From: Nitrospirota bacterium
Lineage (GTDB): Bacteria > Nitrospirota > JACRHL01
Assembly (NCBI GenBank): GCA_016212085.1
Contig: JACRHL010000019.1
Span: forward strand, 270,684 to 334,683
Direction of reading: 5' to 3'
DNA: 64,000 nt
The number at the start of each line of letters is the position of its first letter. Within the stretch, counting starts at the first letter, position 1. The notes under the pieces are model-generated. The model did not search any database and was not told the DNA's origin. It saw only the letters and a list, made by a program, of their open reading frames with translations. Both the position numbers and the translations under genes were made by a program. Positions 34,027 through 42,279 of the stretch are shown piece after piece.

Positions 34027-34195
34027 ATGGGCACCTCCAAAAAACCGCCGCGAGCGGTGCGAGCACAGGGCGCCCCGAGCGGAGCGGCACTGTTACGCCG
34101 CGCAGAACCCGAAACATATCGCCGTGACAAGCGAGGCTTCGAGCACCGCCCAACGCGGCAGTCGAACCGCGCAGCAGGTTTTTAGGGGTGCCCAC
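34027..34195. repeat. Candidate MITE with about 20-bp terminal inverted repeats
   Basis: TGGGCACCTCCAAAAAACC at 34028-34046 is matched in reverse by GGTTTTTAGGGGTGCCCA at 34177-34194, with two or three differences. They enclose about 130 bases that contain no gene. GGGCACCTC-type ends followed by an A run resemble terminal repeats of some IS families, from memory. The right end abuts the ruvX ATG, so the element may now carry the ruvX ribosome site (TAGGGG). Confidence 0.45.
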
Positions 34196-34648
34196 ATGCC
34201 GACCGTTCCCAAGATCCTGGCCCTGGACGTGGGCGACGTGCGCATCGGCGTGGCCGTGTCCGACGCCCTGGGCATCGCCGCCCACCCGGTGCGGACCGTG
34301 CGCCGCACCCGCCCGGAACGGGACCTGGACGCGGTGCTGCAAGCCGCCGCCGAGCAGGGGGTGGCACGCATCCTGGTCGGCCTGCCGCGCATGCTCAACA
34401 ACACCCTGGGGGTGCAGGCGGAAAAGGTCCAGGCCTTCGTCGAATCCCTGCGCGAGCGAACCGCCCTGCCCGTCACCCTGTGGGACGAGCGCCTCTCCAC
34501 CGTGGCGGCGGAGCGGGCGCTGATCCAGTCGGGCCTTACCCGCGAGCGGCGCCGCAAGGTGGTGGACCAGGTGGCGGCGATCTACTTTCTCCAGGGCTAC
34601 CTGGACTACCTGGCCGCCGGCGGCAACCCGGACGGCCCGCCGGACTGA
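34196..34648 (+). CDS. ruvX: Putative pre-16S rRNA nuclease / Holliday junction resolvase, YqgF family
   Basis: The 150-residue protein has the RNase H-like YqgF fold: LALDVGDVRIGVAVSD (first catalytic Asp), ILVGLPRMLNNTLGVQA, LWDERLSTVAAERAL (catalytic Glu region) and KVVDQVAAIYFLQGYLD (last Asp). YqgF matures the 5' end of 16S rRNA in E. coli and has also been proposed to act on Holliday junctions. The GVQ motif appears where GxxGxxA is common. It is followed four bases later by mltG. Confidence 0.93.
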   Translation: MPTVPKILALDVGDVRIGVAVSDALGIAAHPVRTVRRTRPERDLDAVLQAAAEQGVARILVGLPRMLNNTLGVQAEKVQAFVESLRERTALPVTLWDERLSTVAAERALIQSGLTRERRRKVVDQVAAIYFLQGYLDYLAAGGNPDGPPD

Positions 34649-34652
34649 CGCC

Positions 34653-35663
34653 GTGCGCTGGCTGGCACGAATCGCCGCGCTGGTCGCCTGCGGGGCCCTT
34701 GCCGCCACCCTCGGCGCCGCCTGGGTGTACCGGCAGTGGAACAGCCCACTGGCGGCCAACGGCGCGGGAGTGGTGGTGGATATCCCCCACGGCGCCACCC
34801 TGCGCGGCGCCGCGCGCATCCTGGCGGGCGCGGGGGTGGTCGGCTCCGCCCGCGTGTTCGAGTGGCTGGGCCGCTGGGAGGGGGTGGCGGGCCGCATCCG
34901 CCCCGGCGAATACGCCTTGAATCCAGCCCTCACCCCGCGCCAGGCGCTGGCCCTCCTGGTGAAGGGCGAGGTGGTGCTGCACCCGGTCACCATCCCCGAG
35001 GGGTTCACGGTGTACGAAACGGTGGTCCGCCTGGTGATGGCGGGTTTCGGCACCGTGCCCGAGTACCACGCCGCGCTCAACGACCCGGCGCCCATGCGCG
35101 CCCACGGCGTGGTGACGGACGGGGTGAAGATCCCCTGCGAGGGCTACCTGTTCCCGGACACCTATCTGTTCCCCAAGGGCACCACCCCCGCCCAGGCGGT
35201 GGAGGCCATGCTCACGCGGCTCGACGCCGCCTTCACCCCGGAGCGCGTGGCGCGCATGGCCGAGCTGGGCTGGACGCGCCACCAGGTGCTCACCCTGGCC
35301 TCGCTCATCGAGAAGGAGACCGCCCTGGCGGCAGAGCGGCCGCGCGTCTCGGCGGTGTTCCACAACCGCCTGGAACAGGGCATGCGCCTGCAAACCGACC
35401 CCTCGGTGATCTACGCCATCCCCGCCTTCGACGGCGACATCCGCGCCGCCGACCTGCGCCGCGACGACCCGTACAACACCTACCGCCACCACGGCCTGCC
35501 CCCCGGCCCCGTGGCCAGCCCCGGCGAGGCGTCCATCCACGCCGCCCTGTTCCCGGCGGACGATGCCGCCCTCTACTTCGTGAGCCGGGGCGACGGCAGC
35601 CACGCCTTCTCGCGCACCAAGGCCGAGCACAAGCGGGCGGTGCGCCGCTACCAGTCGCGTTAG
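34653..35663 (+). CDS. mltG: Endolytic murein transglycosylase MltG
   Basis: The 336-residue protein has one N-terminal membrane helix (residues about 5-26), then the LysM-like part and the YceG/MltG catalytic domain. Glu220 in LASLIEKET is the catalytic residue, next to the position known in E. coli (E218). The conserved stretch SVIYAIPAFDG and the DPYNTYRHHGLPPGP...GEASIHAAL region are intact. MltG cuts nascent glycan strands and sets their length. A GTG at 34653 is the start, four bases after ruvX. pabC and tmk, which often follow mltG, are absent here. Confidence 0.95.
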   Translation: MRWLARIAALVACGALAATLGAAWVYRQWNSPLAANGAGVVVDIPHGATLRGAARILAGAGVVGSARVFEWLGRWEGVAGRIRPGEYALNPALTPRQALALLVKGEVVLHPVTIPEGFTVYETVVRLVMAGFGTVPEYHAALNDPAPMRAHGVVTDGVKIPCEGYLFPDTYLFPKGTTPAQAVEAMLTRLDAAFTPERVARMAELGWTRHQVLTLASLIEKETALAAERPRVSAVFHNRLEQGMRLQTDPSVIYAIPAFDGDIRAADLRRDDPYNTYRHHGLPPGPVASPGEASIHAALFPADDAALYFVSRGDGSHAFSRTKAEHKRAVRRYQSR

Positions 35664-35709
35664 GGCCCCACAGGCATCCATTTCCGGCACCGGCTGGTAG
35701 AATGGCGCC

Positions 35710-36660
35710 GTGAACCGCCTCCCCGCCATCCTGCTGTGTGCCGCGCTGGGCCTTTTGCCCGCCTGCGACCGGGGCGGCGCGCCGCCGCCGGCGCCCCCCT
35801 CCGACGCCGCCCGCGAGAGCGCGCTGAGCGAGGCCCACCGGGGGGTGGGCCCCGCCCCGCCGGAGGTCCGCGACGGGGCCGACATGGTGCCGGTGCCCGG
35901 CGGCCCTTTCGTGTTCGGCTCCGACCGGGAGGACCCGGAGAACCGCTCCCTGGAATACGGCGGCCGCCGCGTCTGGTATGCGGACGAGCACCCGCAAGCC
36001 ACCCCGGCGCTGGCGCCGTTCCGCATCGACCGCACCGAGGTGACCGAGGGGGCCTACAAGCGCTTCGTGGACGCCATCGGCTACCCGCCGCCCCCCCACT
36101 GGGCGGGCAAGGAGGGGATGCCCGAGCGGCCCGACTACCCCATCGTCAACGTGAACTGGATGGACGCCCAGAACTACTGCCACTGGCGCGGCGCCCGCCT
36201 GCCCACGGAGCGGGAGTGGGAGAAGGCGGCGCGCGGCACCGGCGGCGCCGAATACCCCTGGGGTGACGCCTTCGACCGCGACCGCGCCAACGTGGGCCAG
36301 GTGGGCGACCTGACCCCGGCGGGGCACTTTGCCGAGTCCGCCTCCCCCTACGGCGCCGTGGACATGGCGGGCAACGTGTGGGAGTGGGTGGCGGACTGGT
36401 ACGCCGCCTATCCGGGCAACCCGCTGCAAAGCCCCCTGTTCGGCAAGCGATACAAGGTGGTGCGCGGCGGCTCCTCCGGCGGTCAGGGCGGCCACTACCA
36501 GCTGGAGGCCCTCACCAACCGCGCCGCCTACCGCTTCTTCCTCGACCCGCGCATGCAGGTGCCCGACGTGGGCTTCCGCTGCGCCCAGGGCCTGGACGCG
36601 AACGGCCGCCCCGTGGACGACCACGCCCGGCGCCTGCACGGCGCAACGGACACCCCATAA
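35710..36660 (+). CDS. SUMF1/FGE-sulfatase-domain lipoprotein
   Basis: The 316-residue protein starts at a GTG with a lipoprotein signal ending LLPAC (Cys at residue 19). A Pro/Ala-rich linker follows, then an FGE-sulfatase (formylglycine-generating enzyme-like) domain. Typical pieces are MVPVPGGPFVFGSD, IDRTEVTEGAYKRFV, YPIVNVNWMDAQNYCHWRG, LPTEREWEKAARG, DMAGNVWEWVADWY, VVRGGS and a final VGFRCAQG. The two active-site cysteines of true FGE are not evident, so formylglycine formation is unlikely; many bacterial members bind or modify other substrates. It stands before a GH13 enzyme gene, 32 bases downstream, with no proven link. Confidence 0.85.
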   Translation: MNRLPAILLCAALGLLPACDRGGAPPPAPPSDAARESALSEAHRGVGPAPPEVRDGADMVPVPGGPFVFGSDREDPENRSLEYGGRRVWYADEHPQATPALAPFRIDRTEVTEGAYKRFVDAIGYPPPPHWAGKEGMPERPDYPIVNVNWMDAQNYCHWRGARLPTEREWEKAARGTGGAEYPWGDAFDRDRANVGQVGDLTPAGHFAESASPYGAVDMAGNVWEWVADWYAAYPGNPLQSPLFGKRYKVVRGGSSGGQGGHYQLEALTNRAAYRFFLDPRMQVPDVGFRCAQGLDANGRPVDDHARRLHGATDTP

Positions 36661-36692
36661 TCCATGCAACGCCTCATGCCATGCCCCATGCA

Positions 36693-37922
36693 ATGACCCG
36701 CGCCACGCCCCTCCCCGCCCCCGTCATCTACAACCTGTTCCCCCTGCTCGCCGGGCCCTTCGACCACTGGGGCCCGCACCTGGAGCGGGCCGCCGCCATG
36801 GGCTGCGACTGGCTCTACTTCAACCCGGTGTCGTACCCCGGCTTTTCCGGCAGCCTCTACTCGGTGAAGGACTACGACGGCTTCCACCCCCTGTTGTGGG
36901 GCGACGATCGGGACGGCGCGCGCAAGGCCTTCGCCGGGGTGCTGGCCCGCATGGGCGAGCTGGGCATGCGGCCCATGATGGACCTGGTCATCAACCACAC
37001 GGCCATCGACTGCCCGCTGATCGGCGCGCATCCGGCGTGGTACCTGCACGACGCCGCGGGCCGGATCGTCCACCCCGGCGCCAAGGACGGCGAGCGGATG
37101 GTCTACTGGGGCGACCTGGCCAGCATCGACAACGCCCATTCCGCCGACCGCGACGGCCTGTGGGCCTATTGGGACGCCCTGATCGCCCGCCACCAGCGCA
37201 TGGGCGTGAAGGGCTTCCGCTGCGACGCCGCCTACCACGTGCCCACGGAGCTGTGGCGCCACCTGATCGGCCGCGCCCGGCAACGCGACCCGGCGGCGGC
37301 GTTCTTCGCCGAGACCCTGGGCTGCGAGATCGACGACGTGATCGCCCTGGCGGACGCGGGCTTCGACTTCACCTTCAACAGCAGCAAGTGGTGGGACTTC
37401 CAGGCGCCGTGGTGCCTGGACCAGCACGAGGCGGCGCGCCATGTGGCGCCCAGCGTCTCCTTCGCCGAAAGCCACGACACGGAACGGCTGGGGGCCGAGT
37501 GCCACGGCGACGCCACCCGCATCCTGGCCCGCCACGCCTTCGCCTGCCTGTTTTCCACGGGGGTGATGCTGCCCATGGGGCTGGAGTTCGGCGCCACCCA
37601 CCGCCTGAACGTGGTGACCACCCGCCCGGACCACCTGGACCGGCCGCTGGACCTCACCATCCCCGTGGGCGAGCTGCACGCCCTCAAGCGCGCCCACCGG
37701 GTGTTCCAGGCCGATGGCCCCGTCCGCCGCATCGACCTGGGGCCCGGCGCCTGCGCCCTGGCCAAGGGCATGGACGGCGCCCCGGACCATGCCCTGCTCA
37801 CCATCGGCGGGCGCCTGGACCGCCCGGCGCCGGAGCCGCCCCCCGGCAATGGCTGGACCGAGGCCACCCCCGCCTGCCTGGGCGATCACCCCCCCTTACG
37901 GGTGTTCCTGCCGACCGGTTAG
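36693..37922 (+). CDS. GH13-family (alpha-amylase superfamily) enzyme
   Basis: The 409-residue protein has a TIM-barrel GH13 pattern: region I DLVINH (97-102), region II GFRCDAAYHVP with the nucleophile Asp178, region III FFAETLG with the acid/base Glu207, and region IV ESHDTERL with Asp262. All three catalytic acids are present. GFRCDAA...P and the NSSKWWDF segment recall the maltosyltransferase/GlgE branch, but the protein is much shorter (GlgE is about 650 residues), so substrate and product cannot be named. The start may be the ATG at 36693 or one four codons earlier at 36681. It has no signal peptide, so it is probably cytoplasmic. Confidence 0.85.
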   Translation: MTRATPLPAPVIYNLFPLLAGPFDHWGPHLERAAAMGCDWLYFNPVSYPGFSGSLYSVKDYDGFHPLLWGDDRDGARKAFAGVLARMGELGMRPMMDLVINHTAIDCPLIGAHPAWYLHDAAGRIVHPGAKDGERMVYWGDLASIDNAHSADRDGLWAYWDALIARHQRMGVKGFRCDAAYHVPTELWRHLIGRARQRDPAAAFFAETLGCEIDDVIALADAGFDFTFNSSKWWDFQAPWCLDQHEAARHVAPSVSFAESHDTERLGAECHGDATRILARHAFACLFSTGVMLPMGLEFGATHRLNVVTTRPDHLDRPLDLTIPVGELHALKRAHRVFQADGPVRRIDLGPGACALAKGMDGAPDHALLTIGGRLDRPAPEPPPGNGWTEATPACLGDHPPLRVFLPTG

Positions 37923-37958
37923 AATGCCCGCCTTGCGAACCGTAAAGGAGAGACCCCC

Positions 37959-38150
37959 ATGCCCTACATCAACGTGCGCGTCGCCGGCCCGCTGACCGGC
38001 GAGCAGAAGCGCCAGATCGTGTCGCGCATCACCCAGGTGATGGAGGAGGTGGCCGGCAAGCCGCCCTCGGCCACCTACATCACCATCGACGAGGTGCCGC
38101 GCACCCACTGGGCCAAGGGCGGCCGGCTCCTGGAGGATCCGGACGCGTAG
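37959..38150 (+). CDS. 4-oxalocrotonate tautomerase-family protein
   Basis: This 63-residue protein begins MPYINVRVAGPLTGEQKRQI. Removal of Met would expose Pro1, the catalytic base of the tautomerase superfamily. YITIDEVPRTHWAKGG matches the second half of the fold. An AAAGGAGAGA site lies upstream. Catabolic neighbours are missing, so the substrate is unknown. Its stop lies six bases before the rpsU promoter. Confidence 0.88.
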   Translation: MPYINVRVAGPLTGEQKRQIVSRITQVMEEVAGKPPSATYITIDEVPRTHWAKGGRLLEDPDA

Positions 38151-38155
38151 GGTGT

Positions 38156-38184
38156 TTGACGGATCGGGCCCGGTGGTCTACAAT
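38156..38184 (+). promoter_or_regulatory. Sigma-70 promoter of rpsU
   Basis: TTGACG (38156-38161) and TACAAT (38179-38184) are separated by exactly 17 bases, a near-consensus promoter. Transcription from about 38191 gives a leader of roughly 210 bases before the rpsU GTG. Confidence 0.8.
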
Positions 38185-38270
38185 AAATGCCCTGGACTTT
38201 TCTGCCCATCCGGCCCGGCCCATCGGCCGCCCGGCGGGTGTGTTGGGGCCCGCTGCCCCGTTTGAGAGGA

Positions 38271-38301
38271 GGTGACCCGTCACCCGGCGCCGTCAGGCGC
38301 C
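38271..38301 (+). promoter_or_regulatory. Two palindromes in the rpsU leader
   Basis: GGTGAC-CC-GTCACC (38271-38284) and GGCGCC-GTCA-GGCGCC (38286-38301) are adjacent perfect inverted repeats in the untranslated leader. As RNA they would form two stacked hairpins, a possible site for feedback by S21 or for transcript stabilisation. They could equally be DNA operators; nothing decides. Confidence 0.45.
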
Positions 38302-38400
38302 ACCGCAGTTCGTGCCGTCCACCGGCCAGGCCCTGGCGCCGGAGCCGTGGCGCGCACCTTCACTCAAACACCGTTTTTTGGATTTAGGAGAACGTTCCGC

Positions 38401-38607
38401 GTGAGCAATGCCAATGTGGAAATCAAGGTCCACAGCAACCAGGTCGAAAAGGCCCTCAAGATCTTCAAGCGCAAGCTGGCGCGCGATGGCGTGCTGAAGG
38501 ACATCAAGCGCCTGCGCTACTTCGAGAAGCCCTCCGTGAAGAACAAGCGCAAGCTGAAGGAGGCCAAGAAGCGCCGCGACAAGCTGGACCGCCTGCTGGT
38601 CCGCTAA
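38401..38607 (+). CDS. rpsU: 30S ribosomal protein S21
   Basis: The 68-residue basic protein reads MSNANVEIKVHSNQVEKALK and then FKRKLARDGVLKDIKRLRYF, followed by EKPSVKNKRKLKEAKKRRDK, a full-length S21. A GTG at 38401 is the start; TTTAGGAG lies ahead. S21 helps mRNA start-site selection on the small subunit. The neighbours are not dnaG-rpoD as in enterobacteria. The short C-terminus resembles S21 of alphaproteobacteria and deep-branching groups. Confidence 0.95.
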   Translation: MSNANVEIKVHSNQVEKALKIFKRKLARDGVLKDIKRLRYFEKPSVKNKRKLKEAKKRRDKLDRLLVR

Positions 38608-38629
38608 GGCCGGGTTGGCAAAAAAACAG

Positions 38630-38663
38630 AAAGGCCGTTCCCACCCGGGAACGGCCTTTTTTT
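38630..38663 (+). terminator. Terminator after rpsU
   Basis: A perfect 13-bp stem (AAAGGCCGTTCCC at 38630-38642 and its complement at 38647-38659) is followed by T to 38663. A-rich bases on the left (38620-38632) may let it work for the convergent gene at 38677-39465 as well. Confidence 0.95.
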
Positions 38664-38676
38664 GTGGCGCCCGCAC

Positions 38677-39465
38677 CTACTCGGTGCAGCGCGCCCGGTG
38701 CTCGGCGATGGCCTCGTCCACCTGGGCCACCTGGGAGAGCATGTAGCGCACCCCCTCGTCATCCACCACGCTCGCCAGGCGGCCCGCCGCCGCAAGCTCC
38801 TGCACCCGTCCGCCCAGTTCCGCCAGCCGCGCCTCGCGCTTGCGGGCCAGGGCCTGGTAGTCCAGCTCGTGGTAGGCCCACCGGAACCAGTTCCCCACCC
38901 GCTCGCCGATGCCGCCCACGGCCCCGCGCGACGGCTCGGGACCGAAGTCCCCCCGCTCGTCCGCGCCGGACTCGAAGCGCGGCGAGCGGTATGGCCCGGT
39001 GCCGGCACCCTGCGCGGCATTCGCTTCCGGCGCGGCTTCCGGCGTGGCACCCGCTTCCGGCGCGGGCCATGCCGGTCCGCCAAACGGCTCATCGGTCAGC
39101 GGGTCCAGCTCCGTATACAGGCGCGGCGCGGGCCGGGGGGGCGGTTCCGCCTCGGCGCAGGCGGTGGACGCCTCGGCGCCCAGGGCCACGTCGTCGTCCG
39201 GCACGTCCACGTCGTCGTCCGGCAGGTCGATGGGCGGCAGCGTCCGGTGGCGGTCCATCAGGCCGCGCAGCTCCTTCTCGATGTCCTCCCGGCGCGGGTA
39301 GTCGGCGGCGGGATACTCGTCCGCCAGGGCGCACAGCCGGCCGTACAGGGCGCGCCGGGCATCGCGGGTTTCACCGTCGCAAGCGTCGCACTCGCGGGCC
39401 CAGCGGGCGCGGATCTCGGCCATCAGGTCGGTCACGCTTTGCGGTTCGTTCACCTGTTCCCTCAT
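38677..39465 (-). CDS. Unknown acidic, proline-rich protein
   Basis: I do not recognise this 262-residue protein. Residues 1-75 are helical and charged (MREQVNEPQSVTDLMAEIRA). An acidic, Pro/Ala-rich linker follows (LPDDDVDVPDDDVALG and a PEAAPE-like stretch). The last 90 residues are helical again (WFRWAYHELDYQALARKREA, LSQVAQVDEAIAEHRA). It has four cysteines and no signal peptide or membrane segment. The ATG at 39465 is chosen for the MREQ start; the frame is open ten codons further. It is convergent with rpsU and divergent from lemA. A linker or adaptor protein with two helical ends is the most one can say. Confidence 0.7.
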   Translation of the reverse strand: MREQVNEPQSVTDLMAEIRARWARECDACDGETRDARRALYGRLCALADEYPAADYPRREDIEKELRGLMDRHRTLPPIDLPDDDVDVPDDDVALGAEASTACAEAEPPPRPAPRLYTELDPLTDEPFGGPAWPAPEAGATPEAAPEANAAQGAGTGPYRSPRFESGADERGDFGPEPSRGAVGGIGERVGNWFRWAYHELDYQALARKREARLAELGGRVQELAAAGRLASVVDDEGVRYMLSQVAQVDEAIAEHRARCTE

Positions 39466-39676
39466 CTGGCAAGAAAATGGTCGCGGCGCACCCACGCGCC
39501 CGCCCGCCGCGCATCATAACCCATTCCGGCACCGCCCCGCGCACCCCGCCGTCCCGCGCCCCGGCCCCTGCCCGGCAAGCGGTTTTTTGCGTTGACCCGA
39601 AGGGGCGTTCTGCTACAGTTGACCCGACCGGCACGGAACGCCGACCCGCCTGGAACCCCGTTCGGACGGAGACCTC

Positions 39677-40273
39677 ATGGACCCGATCGTCATCGGCACC
39701 CTGGTGGTGCTGGCCCTGCTGATCCTGTGGATCATCGCCATCTACAACCGCCTGGTGGCGCTGAAGAACCGCTACCGGAACGCCTTCGCCCAGATCGAGG
39801 TGCAGCTCAAGCGGCGCTACGACCTGATCCCCAACCTGGTGGAGACCGCCAAGCGCTACCTGAAGCACGAGGCGGAAACCCTGGAGGCCGTCACCCGCGC
39901 CCGCAACGCCGCCCTGGCGGGGCTGGAGGGGGCCGCCGCCGATCCGGGCCGGGCCGGCGCCATCAAGGCCCTGGGCGCCGCCGAGGGGGTGCTGGCCGGG
40001 GCGCTGGGGCGCCTGAACGTGGTGATGGAGGCCTACCCGGACCTGAAGGCCGACCAGAACATGCGCCAACTCTCCGAGGAGATCACCAGCACCGAGAACC
40101 GGGTGGCCTTCGCGCGGCAATCCTTCAACGACCAGGTGATGGCCTACAACACCTACCGCCAGTCGTTCCCCCAGGTGGCCCTGGCCGGCTACATGGGCCA
40201 CGGCGACGACGCGGCCCTGCTCGAGTTCGAGGACCGCGCCGCCATCCGGGAGGCCCCCAAGGTCTCATTCTGA
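39677..40273 (+). CDS. lemA: LemA family protein
   Basis: The 198-residue protein has one N-terminal membrane helix (IVIGTLVVLALLILWIIAIY) followed directly by YNRLVALKNRYRNAFAQIEV and QLKRRYDLIPNLVETAKRYL, the LemA signature. A long helical bundle and SFNDQVMAYNTYRQSFP complete it. LemA proteins are membrane-anchored helical bundles of poorly known function, often next to M48 proteases or TPM-domain proteins. Here an M48 protease follows after 62 bases, which include a palindromic element. Confidence 0.94.
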   Translation: MDPIVIGTLVVLALLILWIIAIYNRLVALKNRYRNAFAQIEVQLKRRYDLIPNLVETAKRYLKHEAETLEAVTRARNAALAGLEGAAADPGRAGAIKALGAAEGVLAGALGRLNVVMEAYPDLKADQNMRQLSEEITSTENRVAFARQSFNDQVMAYNTYRQSFPQVALAGYMGHGDDAALLEFEDRAAIREAPKVSF

Positions 40274-40279
40274 CCCGCC

Positions 40280-40333
40280 AGGGCCCGTCAACACCGATGC
40301 AAGCGCGGCGTTGCCCATGTGGTGACAGGCCCT
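40280..40333. repeat. 54-bp imperfect palindrome (REP-like)
   Basis: AGGGCC at 40280-40285 pairs with GGCCCT at 40328-40333. Inside, GTCA pairs with TGAC, CACC with GGTG, and ATGCAAGCGC with GGCGTTGCCCAT. Nearly the whole lemA-protease spacer folds on itself. No T run follows, so it is not a terminator. It looks like a dispersed REP-type repeat, or an intercistronic hairpin that alters expression of the downstream gene. Confidence 0.6.
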
Positions 40334-40335
40334 AG

Positions 40336-42279
40336 ATGGATTTCTTCGAGGCCCAGGAGCACGCGCGCCGGAGCACGCGGCGGCTGGTGCTGTTCTTCGC
40401 GCTGGCGGTGCTGGGGCTGGTGGTTGCCGCCAACCTGCTGGTGCTGGCCGCCAACCAGGCCTTGTCGGCCTACCCGCGCGCCACCCCCCTGGCCGACGCG
40501 TTCGACTGGCGCGCGGCGCTGATGGTGTCCGGCGGCATGCTGGCGGTGATCCTGCTCGGCTCCCTCTACAAGATCAGCCTGCTCAAGGGCGGCGGGGCGG
40601 CGGTGGCCCAGTCCCTGGGCGGCCGCCCCGTCCACCCGGACACGGACGACCCGGACCTCAAGCGCCTGCTCAACGTGGTGACCGAGATGGCCATCGCCGC
40701 CGGCACCCCCGTGCCCACCGTCTACCTGCTCCCGCGCGAGGGGGGCATCAACGCCTTCGCCGCCGGCCACACGCCGTACGACGCGGTGATCGGCGTCACC
40801 CTGGGGGCGGTACGCGAGCTGGACCGGGACCCGATGCAGGGGGTGATCGCCCACGAGTTCTCCCACATCCTGAACGGCGACATGCGCCTCAACCTGCGGC
40901 TGGTGGGGGTGGTCCACGGCATCATGCTGCTCGGCTACATCGGCGAGAGCCTGCTGCGCGGGATGCGCTTTTCCGGCGGCCGCCGCGGGGGGGCCGGCGC
41001 CGCCGCCATGATCGGCCTGGGGCTGATGGTCGCCGGCTACGCGGGCACCTTCTTCGGCAACCTCATCAAGGCCGCCGTCAGCCGCCAGCGCGAGTTCCTG
41101 GCGGACGCCTCGGCGGTGCAGTTCACCCGCAACCCGGGCGGCATCGCCGGCGCCCTGCGGCGCATCGGCGGCCTGGCGGCGGGTTCGCGCGTCAACAGCC
41201 CGGCGGCCCCGGAGCTGAGCCACGCCTTCTTTGGCGCCGGGGTGCCGGTGTGGTTCGGCGCCCTGCTGGCCACCCACCCGCCCCTGGACGAACGCATCCG
41301 CCGCATCGACCCGGCCTGGGACGGCCGCTTCGACGACCACCCGGCCCGGCCCCTGTTCCCCAAGGGCTACGCCGCCGGCGAGCGGGAGCTGGGCGAGGCC
41401 ATCGCCGCCGGCCAGGTGCCCGGCCTGGCGGCGGCGCCATCCCGGCCCGACCGCCGGATCAAGGCCCTGGACGCCATCGACCGCATCGGCCACCCCACCC
41501 AGGCGCACCTGACCCAGGCCCGCGAGCTGCTTACGGCCATCCCGCCCGCCGTGCGCGCCGCCGCCACCGAGCCCTATTCCGCCCGCGCCGCCCTGTACGC
41601 CCTGGCCGGCCACCCGGACCCGGCGGTACGGGCGCGCCAGTGGGACATGGTGCGCCAGGCGGAGGGGGACGACCTGGCCCGGCTGGCCGCCGCCCTCAAC
41701 GGCGAGACGGCCGCCATGCCCGCCACCCTGCGCCTGCCGGTCATCGAGCTGGCCCTGGGGGCGGTACGTACCCTGTCGGCGGCACAGCACCGCCGCCTGC
41801 GCGACACGGTGGCGGCGGTCACCCGGGTGGACGCCAAGCTGTCCCTGTTCGAGTGGACCCTGAACCGCCTGCTGGCGCTGAACCTGACGGAGGACGGCGT
41901 GGAGGGCCCGCCGCCCGGCGCCCCGGCGCTGCCCATCCACCGCGCCAAGGACGCCTGCGCCGTGGTGCTGTCGGTGGCCGCCTACGCGGACGGCGACCGG
42001 GGGGAGGCGGCCCGGACGGACTTCGACGCGGCCCTCCGCTACCTGCAACTGCCGGGGGTGGCCCTGCTGGCGCCGGAGGCGGTGAGCCTGCCGCGCTTCG
42101 AGGCGGCCCTGGACCAGCTGCTGCGCCTGAACCCCCTGCACAAGCGCCGCCTGCTGCGCGCCGTGGCCGCCTGCATCAACGCCGACGGCACGGTGACGGC
42201 GGAAGAGGCCGAACTGCTGCGCGCCATCGCCGACAGCCTGGACTGCCCCATGCCGCCGCCCCTGCCCGGTTCCGCCTAG
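40336..42279 (+). CDS. M48 family metalloprotease (membrane, HtpX-like) with TerB-like C-terminal region
   Basis: The 647-residue protein has two N-terminal membrane helices (residues about 17-37 and 60-80). A zinc-protease domain follows with HEFSH (His173, Glu174, His177) and the downstream REFLADASAVQF that supplies the third ligand. Two more hydrophobic segments lie between them. After residue 345 it continues with about 300 residues absent from HtpX, helical and ending CINADGTVTAEEAELLRAIA, which resembles TerB-like domains. The LemA plus M48 pairing is widespread and probably serves membrane-protein quality control. The last four bases overlap the convergent glycosyltransferase gene. 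Confidence 0.9.
   Translation: MDFFEAQEHARRSTRRLVLFFALAVLGLVVAANLLVLAANQALSAYPRATPLADAFDWRAALMVSGGMLAVILLGSLYKISLLKGGGAAVAQSLGGRPVHPDTDDPDLKRLLNVVTEMAIAAGTPVPTVYLLPREGGINAFAAGHTPYDAVIGVTLGAVRELDRDPMQGVIAHEFSHILNGDMRLNLRLVGVVHGIMLLGYIGESLLRGMRFSGGRRGGAGAAAMIGLGLMVAGYAGTFFGNLIKAAVSRQREFLADASAVQFTRNPGGIAGALRRIGGLAAGSRVNSPAAPELSHAFFGAGVPVWFGALLATHPPLDERIRRIDPAWDGRFDDHPARPLFPKGYAAGERELGEAIAAGQVPGLAAAPSRPDRRIKALDAIDRIGHPTQAHLTQARELLTAIPPAVRAAATEPYSARAALYALAGHPDPAVRARQWDMVRQAEGDDLARLAAALNGETAAMPATLRLPVIELALGAVRTLSAAQHRRLRDTVAAVTRVDAKLSLFEWTLNRLLALNLTEDGVEGPPPGAPALPIHRAKDACAVVLSVAAYADGDRGEAARTDFDAALRYLQLPGVALLAPEAVSLPRFEAALDQLLRLNPLHKRRLLRAVAACINADGTVTAEEAELLRAIADSLDCPMPPPLPGSA

Noticed and set aside
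31338..34130. Open frame of about 930 codons opposite alaS
   Set aside because: alaS is unmistakable on the other strand; the antisense product is compositionally biased (Gly, His, Ala, Val) with no motif.
38187..38387. Small frame in the rpsU leader
   Set aside because: No ribosome site, no recognisable sequence, and it runs through two hairpins; better explained as untranslated leader.
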